64,000 nt of DNA from Akkermansiaceae bacterium (GCA_015062055.1 SUVK01000005.1:1-64000); one strand, 5' to 3'; shown: positions 36,914 to 47,915, numbered from the stretch's first letter. The notes: generated by a model not told the origin, from the sequence alone. Made by a program: numbers and translations.

Positions 36914-39439
36914 TTAAAGGGGGGCTTCGCTGGGCCAATGGTGTTTGGGGTAACGACCGGCCAGGTCTTTTTTCATTTGAGGATAGCCGTTTTTCCAGAA
37001 CGAGGAGAGGTCTGAGGTAAGCTGGTAGGGGCGTTGGTTGGGCGCGAGAATTTCTACCAGACACTTAATGCGGCCATCTGCAATGGTTGGTGTTTCTGCA
37101 ACGCCGAAAAGAAGCTGGCATTTGAGCCCGAAGGTGGGAGTGCCGTCTTCTCGGTACAAGAGCTTGACCTCTCGGCCATTGGATAATTTAATGGCTTTGG
37201 GGGCATAGCGATTAAGGCACTCTTTTTGCCAAGGGGAGAGCCACTCTTGCAAAATGGGCAGCACGGGGCGTGTTGCAATGTCTTTGTAGCACACGGCTCC
37301 TTCGCATATCATGGTGATGGTGACCAATCGGTCTTCTTCGCCGAATTCGGGCATCTCAAGCTCGGGCATGGCTTGGCGCAGGCAAGTCAGGCGATTGATC
37401 CATTGCAGAACATGGCCATCCCACCCCTCCAAGCGCAAATTGCCGCGTACTACTTGGTCTGCCAATAAGGGGGCGGCTGCATCGGGGGGCGCATCCCCGG
37501 TTTCTTTTTCGTTGAGCACCAAGTCGCGGTAAAGAATACGGTGGTAATTGAGTACGCGTTTACGGGGTGAGTCATACACGGCAATATCATCCTCGTGAGT
37601 GGCTAAATCTGCGCTGTCTATCAATGTGCAGCGAGAGATGCGGGTTTCTACGTTTTTGCCGCCGATTTCTGCAATTTCCGCCGCCAGCACAAGTTCTGTT
37701 TGCGGGAAAAGGGCAACACCGGGTGTTAATTTACCGCTGCGCCGTCGGGTGAGGCGCGCCGTGTGGGTGGCTGTGCTGTTACGGGCAGCTACATTATCCG
37801 GATAAGCTGCCAGTAAGGCGCGAATAATCCCCTGACGATGCGTGGCAAAATCGGGAGTTGTGCGGCGCCCCGAGAGTTGTTGATACGCAGCCCGAATCTC
37901 TTTTGCTGCGCGTGCCATAATGCCCAATGCTGTGCAGGCTGCAGTGTCTCCGCGCAGTTGCTCGGCACGCTCCAAAGCACGCCATTCTGCCTGAAAATCC
38001 GTAAAGTCATCGTCAAGTCGCAGGGAATCATGCAACCCGCTATTCAGGGCGATGCTTTCGCTTTGAATCAACGCAGCAATGGCTGCCATCTCTGCTTCGC
38101 AGTGGTTATCTTGCCCGGCTACCAGCATGCGAGCTGTTACCGGGGGCAGGGGATAGCGCATCATTTTTTTGCCAACGCTCGTCAGTTCTCCATTCTCTGA
38201 GACTGCCCCCAAGTTAACTAACAATTGCCACGCTTGCGTAAATTGGTTTTCCGTGGGGGCATCCGGCCATGAGAAGTGGCGTAGACCTTCTTGCCCGATG
38301 GCTCCCCATGACAGCAAATTAAGAAATGCCGCTGATATGTCGGCCCGGTGTACCTCGGGTGCCGGGAATGCTGCGCGCCGACGGTGGTCTGCCTCGCTCC
38401 ATAACCGTATACATTTACCCGGACCGAGTCGCCCGGCACGCCCGGTGCGCTGGTCTGCCTGTGCGCGAGAGATAGGCACCACATGCAAGGTAGAAAGCCC
38501 ACGCATGGGGTCCCACCGTGCTTCTCGAGCGGTTCCGCTGTCAACTACGGCCCGTACGCCTTCAATAGTGAGGGAGGTTTCTGCAATGTTGGTGGATACA
38601 ATGACGCGGGGGCAGTCGCCTTTTTCTACAGCCAGAGCTTGAGCCTCGGGGGTGAGTTGACCATGCAGGGCATATACCTCTCGCCCTCTCATCCAACTCA
38701 CGTTTTCCAGAATCTCCACCGTACGCCGAATCTCATACGCACCCGGTAAAAAGACAAGTATATCTCCCTCTGTTGATTCCGTTAATTGACGAACGGCAGC
38801 AGCACATTGCTCCCACACGGGCGGGGCGTTGACGTAGCCTCGGTTGTCGCGTACGGGCACGGGGGGCATATAGCTTATTTCTACCGGGTACAGGCGCCCC
38901 TCGGCTCGCAGTATGGTGGCTTGCGGCAGGTAGTCTTGCAATTTGTCCAGCTCGAGCGTGGCCGACATGACAAATACACCCAAGTCTTTGCGGGTGCTGC
39001 GTTGCAGCTCTATGGCGCGGGCTAAACACAAATCGCCCGACAGGCGGCGCTCGTGCACTTCGTCAAAAATAATTGCGCTCACGCCTTGCAACTCAGGGTC
39101 TTCGGTGAGACGGCGTTCCAAAAGTCCATCCGTCATGAAGAGAATGCGTGTATTGGCATTGTATCGGGAGTCGAACCGCACGCAGTATCCCACCTCATCC
39201 CCCAATTTACACGGAAACTGACGAGCCACGAATCCGGCCAATAATCGGGCGGCCAGCCTGCGGGGCTGCACGACGATGATGGTGCCTCTTTCTCCCACAC
39301 CGGCATCTAACAACATGCGGGGTATGCGAGTCGATTTGCCGCTGCCCGTGGGAGCGCTCAGCAGTACGCAGAATCCCGGGGCCTTTACGGCTTGCATCAC
39401 CTCGTCTCTGAGGGCTTCTATGGGGAGGGTGGCGTTCAT
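36914..39439 (-). CDS. hrpB: ATP-dependent RNA helicase HrpB
   Basis: SAPTGSGKSTRIPRML, FDEVHERRLSGDLCL, VSTNIAETSLTIEGV, QRTGRAGR. Start at 39439 gives an ATGA overlap with the upstream gene. Confidence 0.9.
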   Translation of the reverse strand: MNATLPIEALRDEVMQAVKAPGFCVLLSAPTGSGKSTRIPRMLLDAGVGERGTIIVVQPRRLAARLLAGFVARQFPCKLGDEVGYCVRFDSRYNANTRILFMTDGLLERRLTEDPELQGVSAIIFDEVHERRLSGDLCLARAIELQRSTRKDLGVFVMSATLELDKLQDYLPQATILRAEGRLYPVEISYMPPVPVRDNRGYVNAPPVWEQCAAAVRQLTESTEGDILVFLPGAYEIRRTVEILENVSWMRGREVYALHGQLTPEAQALAVEKGDCPRVIVSTNIAETSLTIEGVRAVVDSGTAREARWDPMRGLSTLHVVPISRAQADQRTGRAGRLGPGKCIRLWSEADHRRRAAFPAPEVHRADISAAFLNLLSWGAIGQEGLRHFSWPDAPTENQFTQAWQLLVNLGAVSENGELTSVGKKMMRYPLPPVTARMLVAGQDNHCEAEMAAIAALIQSESIALNSGLHDSLRLDDDFTDFQAEWRALERAEQLRGDTAACTALGIMARAAKEIRAAYQQLSGRRTTPDFATHRQGIIRALLAAYPDNVAARNSTATHTARLTRRRSGKLTPGVALFPQTELVLAAEIAEIGGKNVETRISRCTLIDSADLATHEDDIAVYDSPRKRVLNYHRILYRDLVLNEKETGDAPPDAAAPLLADQVVRGNLRLEGWDGHVLQWINRLTCLRQAMPELEMPEFGEEDRLVTITMICEGAVCYKDIATRPVLPILQEWLSPWQKECLNRYAPKAIKLSNGREVKLLYREDGTPTFGLKCQLLFGVAETPTIADGRIKCLVEILAPNQRPYQLTSDLSSFWKNGYPQMKKDLAGRYPKHHWPSEAPL

Positions 39440-41478
39440 CTGCAAGGGGTAAGTAAGATGACGGCAGATTGCAACGGGCGGTTCCATCGCAAGGGTAATC
39501 CCCGGTACATGAGCTCTTGTCCACTCATTTCTGTCTGATTAGCAGGGCAATGGTAGCCGGTTGTGTCAGGCATTAATTCTTCTATGTGGTACGTGGCATT
39601 TTCATCTATGCCTCGCAACAGAATATGGGTGCATTGGTCGGTAAAGGCGCGCTCTGTGGTGTAGGCCAGCAGCAGCGCATGCTTGCCATCTGTGTAAAGC
39701 AGGGCGCAGTCTGTGCTTTCGTAGGGGGAAACTAAGCGGTACAAATCCCCCAGTTGGGTTAGCGGGGCGAGCCTGCGGTACAGTCGCAGACGTTGCTGAA
39801 TTTCCGTGGCGTCTTGTTCGCTCAGGTGGCGTGGGTCGAGCTCGAATCCGAGTCTGCCTGCCAGGGCAACATCGAAGCGGAACTTGAGCGAGGTGCTGCG
39901 CCCCGTGTACAGATTGGGGCTGACGGTAACATGCGCCCCCACTGCGTTGGCCGGGAACAGGTGAGAGGCACTCCACTGCATGCGCAAGCGGTCATACGCA
40001 TCGGTGTTATCGCTCAGCCAGAACTCTTCGTGGTATTGGGCCGCGCCGTGGTCCATGCGTCCGCCCCCTGCCGAGCAGCATTGAAACGTGACAGCCGGGA
40101 ACAACGTGCGCAGGTTGTGCATGATGCGGTAATAGGCTGCTATGTAGTCAAAATAGAGGTTGGGGTGCGCGGCATCGGTTATCATGCGGTTGCAATCCCA
40201 CTTAACATAGCTGATGTTAGGGTAGGCGTACAACACATTTGCTACGCTTTTGATGATGTGGTCTTGCACCTCGGTAAGACCGAGGTTGAGCACTAACTGG
40301 TTCCGTTGTTGTGTGGGGGGAATGCCGGGTAAATGAATGGCCCATTCGGGGTGCCGCCGGTACAACTCGCTTCGGGGGCTTACCATTTCGGGCTCCATCC
40401 AGATTCCGAGACTCAGGTTGAGCTCTTCGGTGGCATCGTTGAGCGGTTTGAGCCCGCGTGGCAAGCGGTCTGTGTCCGGCTGCCAGTCGCCCAATGAGGT
40501 TGTGTCGTCCGTTCGCTTGCCGAACCATCCGTCATCCAGCACAAACATGTCGATGCCGAGCTCGGCGGTGGCATCCATCATCTCCATCAAAGCTCTTTCA
40601 CTGATGTCAAAATGCACGCCTTCCCAGCTGTTCAGCAGCGTACGCCGTATTTGCTCGCCGTGGGGGATTACTCTGCGACGCAGGTAACGGTGCAGTCGGC
40701 GGGTGGCGTCTCCTTTGCCGTGCCGGGATGCAAGAATCAGCGCCTTGGGTAAATCCAGCCGTTGTCCCGCTGCCAATGTGTAGGGTGCTTGAGAAAAATC
40801 ATGCCCCAGTCCCAAAAATCCTACACCTTGTGCATTGTGGGTGAAATTGATGGTATAGTTGCCACTCCAACACAAGGATGCCAGCAAACAAGTTCCGCTT
40901 TCTTCTTGCGCGGGGGAATCGAGTGAGAGCAGCATAGCCGGTATGCCTTCTTGCGCTGCCTTAATGCCCGTGCAAGCTTGTGCGCTCAGGGTGTTGCCGC
41001 GCTTCACTTCTTCTTCTTGCAGCATGTGCTCGCCTGCCCATACGCCACGAAACGTGCCGGCATAATAGCTGCGTGCCTGTTGCTGAATGCTTGCGGAATA
41101 GCCACGTATAATTTGCAGCGGTGTCCTTGTGCCATTGAGGATGCTGACCTGTTGAGTATAAACTCCTTCTTCTGATAATTGTGCCACAAGGCAAATCTCG
41201 ATATCGGGGTAACGAGCGTCTGCAAGCATTATCTTCAGCTGCCCGTTTTCTGCTTGGCTTGAGACCGGTTGCGGGCTCAACCCCATGCTGCCATCCGGCA
41301 GAAGCAGTTGCAGGGCATATTCCCCCGACAAATGGTGTGACGGGTAGCCTGTGCGCGATTGGTAATCCGTTAAGTACTCGCAGCGTATGGGCATGCTTGC
41401 ATGGTGAGCTACATCAAAGGCTCCGTTATTCCATGTGATGCTGCCGTATGGATAGGTAACGCAGGGGGTGGCATTCAT
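39436..41478 (-). CDS. GH36 alpha-galactosidase
   Basis: FVLDDGWFGKRTDD, YVKWDCNRMITD (nucleophile Asp), CCSAGGGRMDHG, FWLSDNTDAYDR. Confidence 0.92.
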   Translation of the reverse strand: MNATPCVTYPYGSITWNNGAFDVAHHASMPIRCEYLTDYQSRTGYPSHHLSGEYALQLLLPDGSMGLSPQPVSSQAENGQLKIMLADARYPDIEICLVAQLSEEGVYTQQVSILNGTRTPLQIIRGYSASIQQQARSYYAGTFRGVWAGEHMLQEEEVKRGNTLSAQACTGIKAAQEGIPAMLLSLDSPAQEESGTCLLASLCWSGNYTINFTHNAQGVGFLGLGHDFSQAPYTLAAGQRLDLPKALILASRHGKGDATRRLHRYLRRRVIPHGEQIRRTLLNSWEGVHFDISERALMEMMDATAELGIDMFVLDDGWFGKRTDDTTSLGDWQPDTDRLPRGLKPLNDATEELNLSLGIWMEPEMVSPRSELYRRHPEWAIHLPGIPPTQQRNQLVLNLGLTEVQDHIIKSVANVLYAYPNISYVKWDCNRMITDAAHPNLYFDYIAAYYRIMHNLRTLFPAVTFQCCSAGGGRMDHGAAQYHEEFWLSDNTDAYDRLRMQWSASHLFPANAVGAHVTVSPNLYTGRSTSLKFRFDVALAGRLGFELDPRHLSEQDATEIQQRLRLYRRLAPLTQLGDLYRLVSPYESTDCALLYTDGKHALLLAYTTERAFTDQCTHILLRGIDENATYHIEELMPDTTGYHCPANQTEMSGQELMYRGLPLRWNRPLQSAVILLTPCR

Positions 41479-41495
41479 GGGTGGGAAGAATGAGT

Positions 41496-42245
41496 TTATT
41501 CATACTTGCGGGCTTCTCTGCGGGCGCGGCGAAGGCGCTCTCTCTCGTTGAATGCCTGTTTGCCGATTTTTGATTCGCGGTTCAGGTCTCGGGCGGCCTC
41601 CAATGCGGCGATTGCCTCTAACAATTTGGCCTCGGTGTAGGGAGTATGTGCACCTGTGTAACCACGGCTGTATTGCAGCAGCAGGGCGGGGTACAAGCAA
41701 CGGTAGCCGATGAATTGCTGCTGCTCTTCCGTAGCTAGGGGGTGTTTGAGCAAATCACGGCATTCTGCTACGATTTTCTCCAATGTCTTGTCATCAATGT
41801 CTTCAACACTAAGCGATGCACATAACAGGTAGAGTCTTGCGGAAAATTCTTGCTCTGCCGTTCGTGGCTCGCGCTCGGGGGCTTCTGCTTGTTTTTTTGC
41901 CGTTTCTATCTGCTCGGCAGAAAGCCCGTGTAATCGTAGTGCGGCGTAGGGCCCTTTTTCATCTGATACGACCAGACAGGGCAATTCACAAACGCCGGCA
42001 TAGATGGCCTCTGCTTGGGTTTGCGCCTCGCTGCGGTTTCGGCATTCTCTCGGCAATACTTTTACCTCGATTTCTGTATTCTCGGGCAAGATGTTGAGAA
42101 CAACCTGTCGGGCTTCATCTCTTTGTTGCTCATCACCTATATAAATGAGATAAGAGTCAGCCGAGCAATGCTGATGAAAAAATGACACTGCCGTCCCACA
42201 GAGCAACAGCTTGCCGAAAACGTGGCTGGCGCGTTTTATTCGCAT
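41496..42245 (-). CDS. exported protein of unknown function
   Basis: Start set to ATG 42245 (MRIKRASHVFGKLLLCG...). Confidence 0.65.
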   Translation of the reverse strand: MRIKRASHVFGKLLLCGTAVSFFHQHCSADSYLIYIGDEQQRDEARQVVLNILPENTEIEVKVLPRECRNRSEAQTQAEAIYAGVCELPCLVVSDEKGPYAALRLHGLSAEQIETAKKQAEAPEREPRTAEQEFSARLYLLCASLSVEDIDDKTLEKIVAECRDLLKHPLATEEQQQFIGYRCLYPALLLQYSRGYTGAHTPYTEAKLLEAIAALEAARDLNRESKIGKQAFNERERLRRARREARKYE

Positions 42246-42715
42246 GTCGGCGAGATTCGGCTGATGGTGATGCGTTTGAATCTCGATTCTGTGTCTTCGG
42301 ATTCGGTGGCAATGCCCTCTATTTTTGCCAGTTCGTTGTGTACCAAACGACGTTGGTAGGCATTGAGTTTCTCCATTAGCAGCGGTTGCCCGGTTTGCAG
42401 TACTCGCTCTGCGCGAGCTCTCGCACGTCTCAATAATTTTGCCTCGCTGCGGGCTCGGTATTGGTCGCAGTCTACTCGCACGCGCGGGGCATCTGCCCAC
42501 TTTGCCTGTACCATGCGGTTGACGAGGTATTGCAAGTCATCGAGCCTATCGCCCTCTTCGCCAATGAGAAAGCGAGCATCCGGGCTGGTTATCATGACGC
42601 ATACTCCATCTTCTGCCGAAGCGGTGCTCAGTTCAAAATCAAAGCCCAGAGACGAAAGAATCGAGTTGGCTGCCGTAACAGCCAACTCGGTAAGATTGTA
42701 TTCGGTGTTCTCCAT
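42236..42715 (-). CDS. khpB: Jag/KhpB-like KH-R3H RNA-binding protein
   Basis: KH loop FLIGEEGDRLDDLQYLVNRMV and R3H-like C-terminus (AYQRRLVHNELAKIEGIATES). Start at 42715. Confidence 0.85.
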   Translation of the reverse strand: MENTEYNLTELAVTAANSILSSLGFDFELSTASAEDGVCVMITSPDARFLIGEEGDRLDDLQYLVNRMVQAKWADAPRVRVDCDQYRARSEAKLLRRARARAERVLQTGQPLLMEKLNAYQRRLVHNELAKIEGIATESEDTESRFKRITISRISPTCE

Positions 42716-42722
42716 ATGAAGA

Positions 42723-43430
42723 TTACTCTCTATCGCCGAGGAAACGCAGCAGATACAGGAAGAGACAGTAGAAGTTGATGTAGAGATTGAGCGCTCCGAA
42801 AATGGCACCTTTCTCGCGGAGTGTTTTGTCGTCTATGGTGGCGCCTTCATACTGAAGACGCTGGAAGTCATAGGCCGTAAAGAGCGCGAAAATGATGATG
42901 CCGGCAATACTGATACCAAGCTCCAAGGCGGTGCCTCCAACGAAAATGTTGACAATGGAAGCGATAATCAGACCAAAGAGCATCATCATAAGCGTGCGTC
43001 CTAAACCACTGAGGTTGCGCTTGGTGGTTAAGCCATACAGAGCCATTGCTCCGAACATGCCTGCCGTGCAGGCAAAGGTTACTCCCAATGACTCATTGGT
43101 GTAGATATGCAGAATCGGACTGAGCAGTGCGCCTTGCACGGCAGAGTATGCTATCATCAACACTTTGAGTGCGCCCGAAGTTAGCTTGTTGGCGGCAAAG
43201 CACATAATCAGCACAACGACGAGAGGTACAAAACAAAGTGCCGAATAGTGCTCCATTAAAGAGTACATCAGGTTGAGGTCATTCTCCACATAAATGGCTA
43301 AACCTGCGGATATGACCAAGGAAAGGGCTAACCAAGTGTATACTTTGTTGAAGTAGGTGCGGATGTTGTCGGCAATGTGTTCTGCCGTCTGCGCCTGAAG
43401 GGTTGTTTGCTGTTGGTATTCCATGGGCAC
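42723..43430 (-). CDS. Bax inhibitor-1/YccA family membrane protein
   Basis: Seven hydrophobic segments; C-terminal TAYDFQRLQYEG...FGALNLYINFYCLFLYLLRFLG. Confidence 0.92.
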   Translation of the reverse strand: MPMEYQQQTTLQAQTAEHIADNIRTYFNKVYTWLALSLVISAGLAIYVENDLNLMYSLMEHYSALCFVPLVVVLIMCFAANKLTSGALKVLMIAYSAVQGALLSPILHIYTNESLGVTFACTAGMFGAMALYGLTTKRNLSGLGRTLMMMLFGLIIASIVNIFVGGTALELGISIAGIIIFALFTAYDFQRLQYEGATIDDKTLREKGAIFGALNLYINFYCLFLYLLRFLGDRE

Positions 43431-43493
43431 ATTCTACCACACGCGCGTGCGTTGTCAAGTGTGGATTATTGCTTATGATGATAATGGTGTTAT

Positions 43494-44147
43494 TTAATCC
43501 AACATTTCATCCACGGAGCCATAGATGAGTCCGACGATAGTGATGACGATACCACAGGGTAAGTCTACACCGACAAAGAGGAGTGCTGCAGCCGGGTAGG
43601 CGTAAAGGGCATGTGGGGTCAGTCGACTATCTTTTGTTATTTTTACGTTGTGCGCGTGTCCGTTACATGCACAATGGGATGTGTATCTTTTATTAAATGG
43701 ATAGAACCCGACGGGCTTGCGTGCCTGTTCCGGCAAAGTCGTCAACGGGTGGGCGATATCTTGTTCAAATTGGCAGTAGGTGTTGCCCGCCGAGTCTTTC
43801 GCGAGCATGACGGGATAATAGGCGATGGGCTCGTTGGTTGAGGTGCGTGTGTAATTGCAGTGAAGGTGGATATCTGCCGCATGCCAATACCGGAGCTTTC
43901 TTTCTCTCAGGCTAACGGCTTTGCCGGCAACATAATGTTGGTTCGCAACCTTGTATACGGGGGTGGTACATTCCGCAATGTCGCGAACGTCGCAATGCTC
44001 GGCATATTTGCCGGGGATGTGCTCAGCCACCATGACTCCCTCGTACGCTGTACCCAGTGACATAACCGGCGCACTGAGTAACGGCCCGCACGAGCTGATG
44101 AGTGCGGTAAGAATGGCCACCCCTGTATATTGAAGCTGTTTCTCCAT
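43494..44147 (-). CDS. lipoprotein-like protein of unknown function
   Basis: Start at ATG 44147 (MEKQLQYTGVAILTALISSCG, lipobox-like). Confidence 0.65.
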   Translation of the reverse strand: MEKQLQYTGVAILTALISSCGPLLSAPVMSLGTAYEGVMVAEHIPGKYAEHCDVRDIAECTTPVYKVANQHYVAGKAVSLRERKLRYWHAADIHLHCNYTRTSTNEPIAYYPVMLAKDSAGNTYCQFEQDIAHPLTTLPEQARKPVGFYPFNKRYTSHCACNGHAHNVKITKDSRLTPHALYAYPAAALLFVGVDLPCGIVITIVGLIYGSVDEMLD

Positions 44148-45100
44148 TATTGCGCCTGCTGCTTTGCTTTCAGGGTTTTCAGTACGGCTGCAGGGTCGGC
44201 GAACATAGTTTCGATTTCTCGGCGCAGGTCTGCTGCTTCTGCGGCGTTGGAGTATTCTGCAATCAAGAGCATGATGGCTTTGAGCTCCAGTACATCGGCT
44301 TCTGTTCGCGCTGTCATGACCAGATAATTTTGGGCGCGCTCCAAGTACTCCATTCTCATGGCTCGTACGGTGGCCGCACATTCGGGGGAGGCCCCTTCTA
44401 ACGCTGTTTCAAAATGTTGCAGGGCTTGTTTTCTATTATTGCCGGCAGCATTGATTTGTTGTTTTAAGTTTTCGAGACGATTGGTATCATCAATTTCTGT
44501 ATGAATACCGGTGGTATTATCGGGGTCGTAGAGCGAAATTTCGTCTCTCATGGAGCGGAAATAGGGCTTGAGCTCGGGTCTCAACGAGGTGTATACCTCC
44601 ATAAGTGCAGTGGCGCGGGCGACCCCGGTAAGCTCTCTTGCTTTGGCTGCTTTTTCTTTGTTGGTCAGCGCCTCGTTAAGTGGGGAGATGACGTGCTCAA
44701 TGGTGTCTCTACCGCCGATAAAACCACCCAGTACCGCGCCATCGGCATCCAATACCAATACGGATGGATAGTTTGTGATTTGGTAGCGATTCGCAATTTC
44801 ACGGTTGCGAGCATGCAGTTCAGCACCAATTTTGTTGACGTTTTTCGGCACATCTACCTCCATCAGCACAAACTTGTCTTCAGCATATTCTCTGAACGCG
44901 CGGGTATCAAGAATTGAGCTGCGCAGGCGTATGCACCATCCACACCAGTCCGAGCCGGTGAAATCTACCAAGATGGCTTTTCCTTCTTTCTTGGCTTTGG
45001 CTTTAGCTGCTTCAAAGTCGGTCATCCATTCTGCCCCGTGAGAGGGTGTCGCCATTACGATGGCTGCGATGGCTGCTGTGGTATAAAATACGCGTTGCAT
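44147..45100 (-). CDS. thioredoxin-fold protein
   Basis: Signal peptide and VDFTGSDWCGWCIRL (CxxC). Confidence 0.88.
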   Translation of the reverse strand: MQRVFYTTAAIAAIVMATPSHGAEWMTDFEAAKAKAKKEGKAILVDFTGSDWCGWCIRLRSSILDTRAFREYAEDKFVLMEVDVPKNVNKIGAELHARNREIANRYQITNYPSVLVLDADGAVLGGFIGGRDTIEHVISPLNEALTNKEKAAKARELTGVARATALMEVYTSLRPELKPYFRSMRDEISLYDPDNTTGIHTEIDDTNRLENLKQQINAAGNNRKQALQHFETALEGASPECAATVRAMRMEYLERAQNYLVMTARTEADVLELKAIMLLIAEYSNAAEAADLRREIETMFADPAAVLKTLKAKQQAQ

Positions 45101-45157
45101 AATAGGTGTTATTTTTGTGCTTTTTCAAGATGCTGAATACAGCTGTTTTATCAAGAA

Positions 45158-45191
45158 CAGGCAAGACCACCGCTGTAGCCTTGCCTGTTGA
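45158..45191 (-). terminator. hairpin AACAGGCAAG...CTTGCCTGTT
   Basis: Inverted repeat downstream of the Fe-ADH gene. Confidence 0.6.
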
Positions 45192-45210
45192 ATGACGTTA
45201 AAAATAGAAA

Positions 45211-46371
45211 TTATTTGCCGAATGCTGTCTTATACACGGCCAAAACCTCTTCCCATGTGCAGGGACGCGGGTTGCCACCGGTGCAAACATCGGCCATGGC
45301 GGCATCGGTAAGCGCCTCCAAGTCTTCTTCCTTCACGCCTATTTCTGCGAGAGTCTGCGGAATCTTGACGTCGATGGAGAGTTGTTTGACGGCATCGATA
45401 GCGGCCTTGCGGTATTCCTCTTGGCTCATGGAATCGACACCGGCTACACCCATAGCGCGAGCAATTTCACGGTATTTCTCGCCGGTGTATTCTGCGTTGT
45501 ACTCCATGACATAGGGCAGCAATACGGCATTGGCCACACCATGCGGGGTGTTGTAGAACGCGCTCAGCGGGTGAGCCATACCGTGCACCACGCCCAAGCC
45601 TACATTAGAGAATGCCATGCCGGTCATATACTGGCCCAGGGCCATGCCTTCTCGGCCATCGGGGTCGTTTTCTACGGCGGCGCGCAGGTTCTTGGCAATA
45701 AGCTCTACAGCCTTGATGTTGAGGGTATCTGCCAGCTCCCAAGCGGCAAGGGTAGTGTACCCCTCAATGGCGTGGGTAAGGGCATCCATACCGGTAGCGG
45801 CGGTGAGGCCTCGGGGCATGGAGGACATCATGTCGGGGTCAACTACGGCAACTACGGGGATATCGTGCGGGTCCACGCAAACGAACTTGCGACGCTTGGC
45901 CTCATCGGTGATGACGTAGTTGATGGTAGTCTCGGCGGCTGTGCCGGCGGTGGTGGCAACGGCAATAACGGGTACGCACTTGTTCTTGGTGGGGGCAAGC
46001 CCTTCCAACGAAACAACATCTGCAAACTCGGGGTTGTTGATGATAATGCCGATGGCTTTGGCGGTATCTTGCGGAGAGCCACCGCCAATGGCAATCATGT
46101 AGTCGGCTTCGGCTGCCTTAAAGGCTGCTACACCGCCCTCTACTACGGCTACACTCGGGTTGGCTTTTACTTTGTCGTATATTTCGTAGGCGCAGCCTGC
46201 GGCATCCAAAAGCTCGGTCACCTTCGCTACTACGCCGAATTTCACCAAATCGGCATCGGTTACTACCAAAGCCTTGGCGAAACCGCGGGATTTTACCTCG
46301 GTAACAATTTCTTTCACGGCACCATGGCCATGATAGCTCGTCTCATTAAGAATAAAGCGTTTTGCTGACAT
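45211..46371 (-). CDS. iron-containing alcohol dehydrogenase (FucO/DhaT-like)
   Basis: GGGSPQDTAKAIG, TTAGTAAETT, GLGVVHGMAHPLSAFYNTPHGVANAVLLP. Confidence 0.92.
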   Translation of the reverse strand: MSAKRFILNETSYHGHGAVKEIVTEVKSRGFAKALVVTDADLVKFGVVAKVTELLDAAGCAYEIYDKVKANPSVAVVEGGVAAFKAAEADYMIAIGGGSPQDTAKAIGIIINNPEFADVVSLEGLAPTKNKCVPVIAVATTAGTAAETTINYVITDEAKRRKFVCVDPHDIPVVAVVDPDMMSSMPRGLTAATGMDALTHAIEGYTTLAAWELADTLNIKAVELIAKNLRAAVENDPDGREGMALGQYMTGMAFSNVGLGVVHGMAHPLSAFYNTPHGVANAVLLPYVMEYNAEYTGEKYREIARAMGVAGVDSMSQEEYRKAAIDAVKQLSIDVKIPQTLAEIGVKEEDLEALTDAAMADVCTGGNPRPCTWEEVLAVYKTAFGK

Positions 46372-46461
46372 GCTTGTATTTTAGCGAAATCAAGAGCTGT
46401 TTTCAAGATAAATTTAACATGCTTGAAATCTTCTTGTATAGAATAGATGCAAGTATCGTAA

Positions 46462-47901
46462 TTAGTCTAAATTATCAGTCGTGTCAATCTCGGGGAGAGG
46501 AGAGGGGAGGCTATCGAGCGGAAGTTGAGTGTTGGGCTGTTGTTCTACTTCGGTCTTTTCAAAGGCCTGAACATTGTAATGACGTTGCAACAAAAGTTCG
46601 GTGTGTTCACCCGAGGAGCCGACGGGGGAGAAGTGTACCTCTGCCGTTATTTCAAAGTAACGGTGGGACTCGCCCAAGCTGATGGCAAAGAACGGAGCCC
46701 CTTTTTCAAATATATCGGCATGCTGCCCCAAGCGTCTGTGCCCTTCCTTATCGTGTAAGGCCAGGGGAATGTCGTGCCTGAACATCTGTTCCTTGTTTGA
46801 TGAATAACGAGCTGCCTGCGAAAAAATCAACAGCGGTTGATTGGTGCCACGGTCTCGAATGACCAGCATCAGCGTGCCGGCCCTGCCGGGATTGGTGTAG
46901 ACCTCTGCTTGGTATATGCCGAACTGTGAGCTGGGCTCAGAGAGTAGAAGCTCCGGTTGGGTTGCATGTATATACTCCGGGCCTTGTATGAGTGATTGTA
47001 TGCCTTGCGGGGTAGGGTCTTCCAGCAAGGGGGCAAATTGTGCATCCAACTCACGTATGGCGGCATTGATGGCAGTATAGGCTTTTTCTCGGTTATTGGC
47101 CCCTCGCCATGCCAGTAAAAGGTAGCGCTTTCCCCCTAAATCTAATGCTAAATCGGGGATTTGGGTTTTATCGGTCGCCTCCTCTGCGGGGAGGTCTGCT
47201 CCCGGGGAAATCTGCAAGTATCCATCGGGTAAGGCTTCGCCTGCTGAAATGGTACGAAATGCCGCGTGTACGGTGCCGGGGATGCCTCCGTTTGATGGGG
47301 CTACCAATACCACGTGGCCGGGTTTGCTGTAAAAGGTATCATCTGCTGCCGTGTGAGCCCATTTGGGAGCCGTCGAGAGGTACTCGGTCAAAAGCTCGGG
47401 GTGTTCTCTTTCCAAAGCTTGTAGGTTGGGGGCTGTTTGCAGTGTTTTGCTGTGCTCATCAGATTCTGTAATGGTAAGGTAGGTGCACAGGGTAGAGGGC
47501 CCTCTCAATTGGTCGATTGCTTCATGTACAGTGTCTTTTTTTTCGTTGTCGCGTTCTACTTCTTTCGGGTAGGGAGAGGGTATATCTGCCTCTATCGCGA
47601 GCTGAGAGAAAATCAACGCCCCGATTGTCCACACCAGCAAGTATGCTGATATTTGTCCTATGGCGCGCAAGTTTTTTAACCTCAAAAAATAATGGACCGC
47701 GCTACAGCCGGCTTGAACAAAAGAGCATATCAAGCTTAATAAAATAATCCACCCGCATACACCTCGTATGACGCATTGCGTTGACTCGTGTTCACTCAGC
47801 GGGAAGAGAATGGGTACACAAGCGATAAGTGCTGTGGCGCAGAGTATGCAACTCATTTTCCACGGTGTCAGCAGCCATTTCGAGGTAAACTTACGGAGCA
47901 T
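46462..47901 (-). CDS. membrane-anchored protein of unknown function
   Basis: 479 aa, N-terminal TM helices. Confidence 0.7.
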   Translation of the reverse strand: MLRKFTSKWLLTPWKMSCILCATALIACVPILFPLSEHESTQCVIRGVCGWIILLSLICSFVQAGCSAVHYFLRLKNLRAIGQISAYLLVWTIGALIFSQLAIEADIPSPYPKEVERDNEKKDTVHEAIDQLRGPSTLCTYLTITESDEHSKTLQTAPNLQALEREHPELLTEYLSTAPKWAHTAADDTFYSKPGHVVLVAPSNGGIPGTVHAAFRTISAGEALPDGYLQISPGADLPAEEATDKTQIPDLALDLGGKRYLLLAWRGANNREKAYTAINAAIRELDAQFAPLLEDPTPQGIQSLIQGPEYIHATQPELLLSEPSSQFGIYQAEVYTNPGRAGTLMLVIRDRGTNQPLLIFSQAARYSSNKEQMFRHDIPLALHDKEGHRRLGQHADIFEKGAPFFAISLGESHRYFEITAEVHFSPVGSSGEHTELLLQRHYNVQAFEKTEVEQQPNTQLPLDSLPSPLPEIDTTDNLD

Positions 47902-47915
47902 GTTTTCCCGTTTTG

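Noticed and set aside
45382-46368. 328-aa plus-strand ORF opposite the Fe-ADH
   Set aside because: Shadow ORF with Gly/His/Tyr bias typical of antisense reading.
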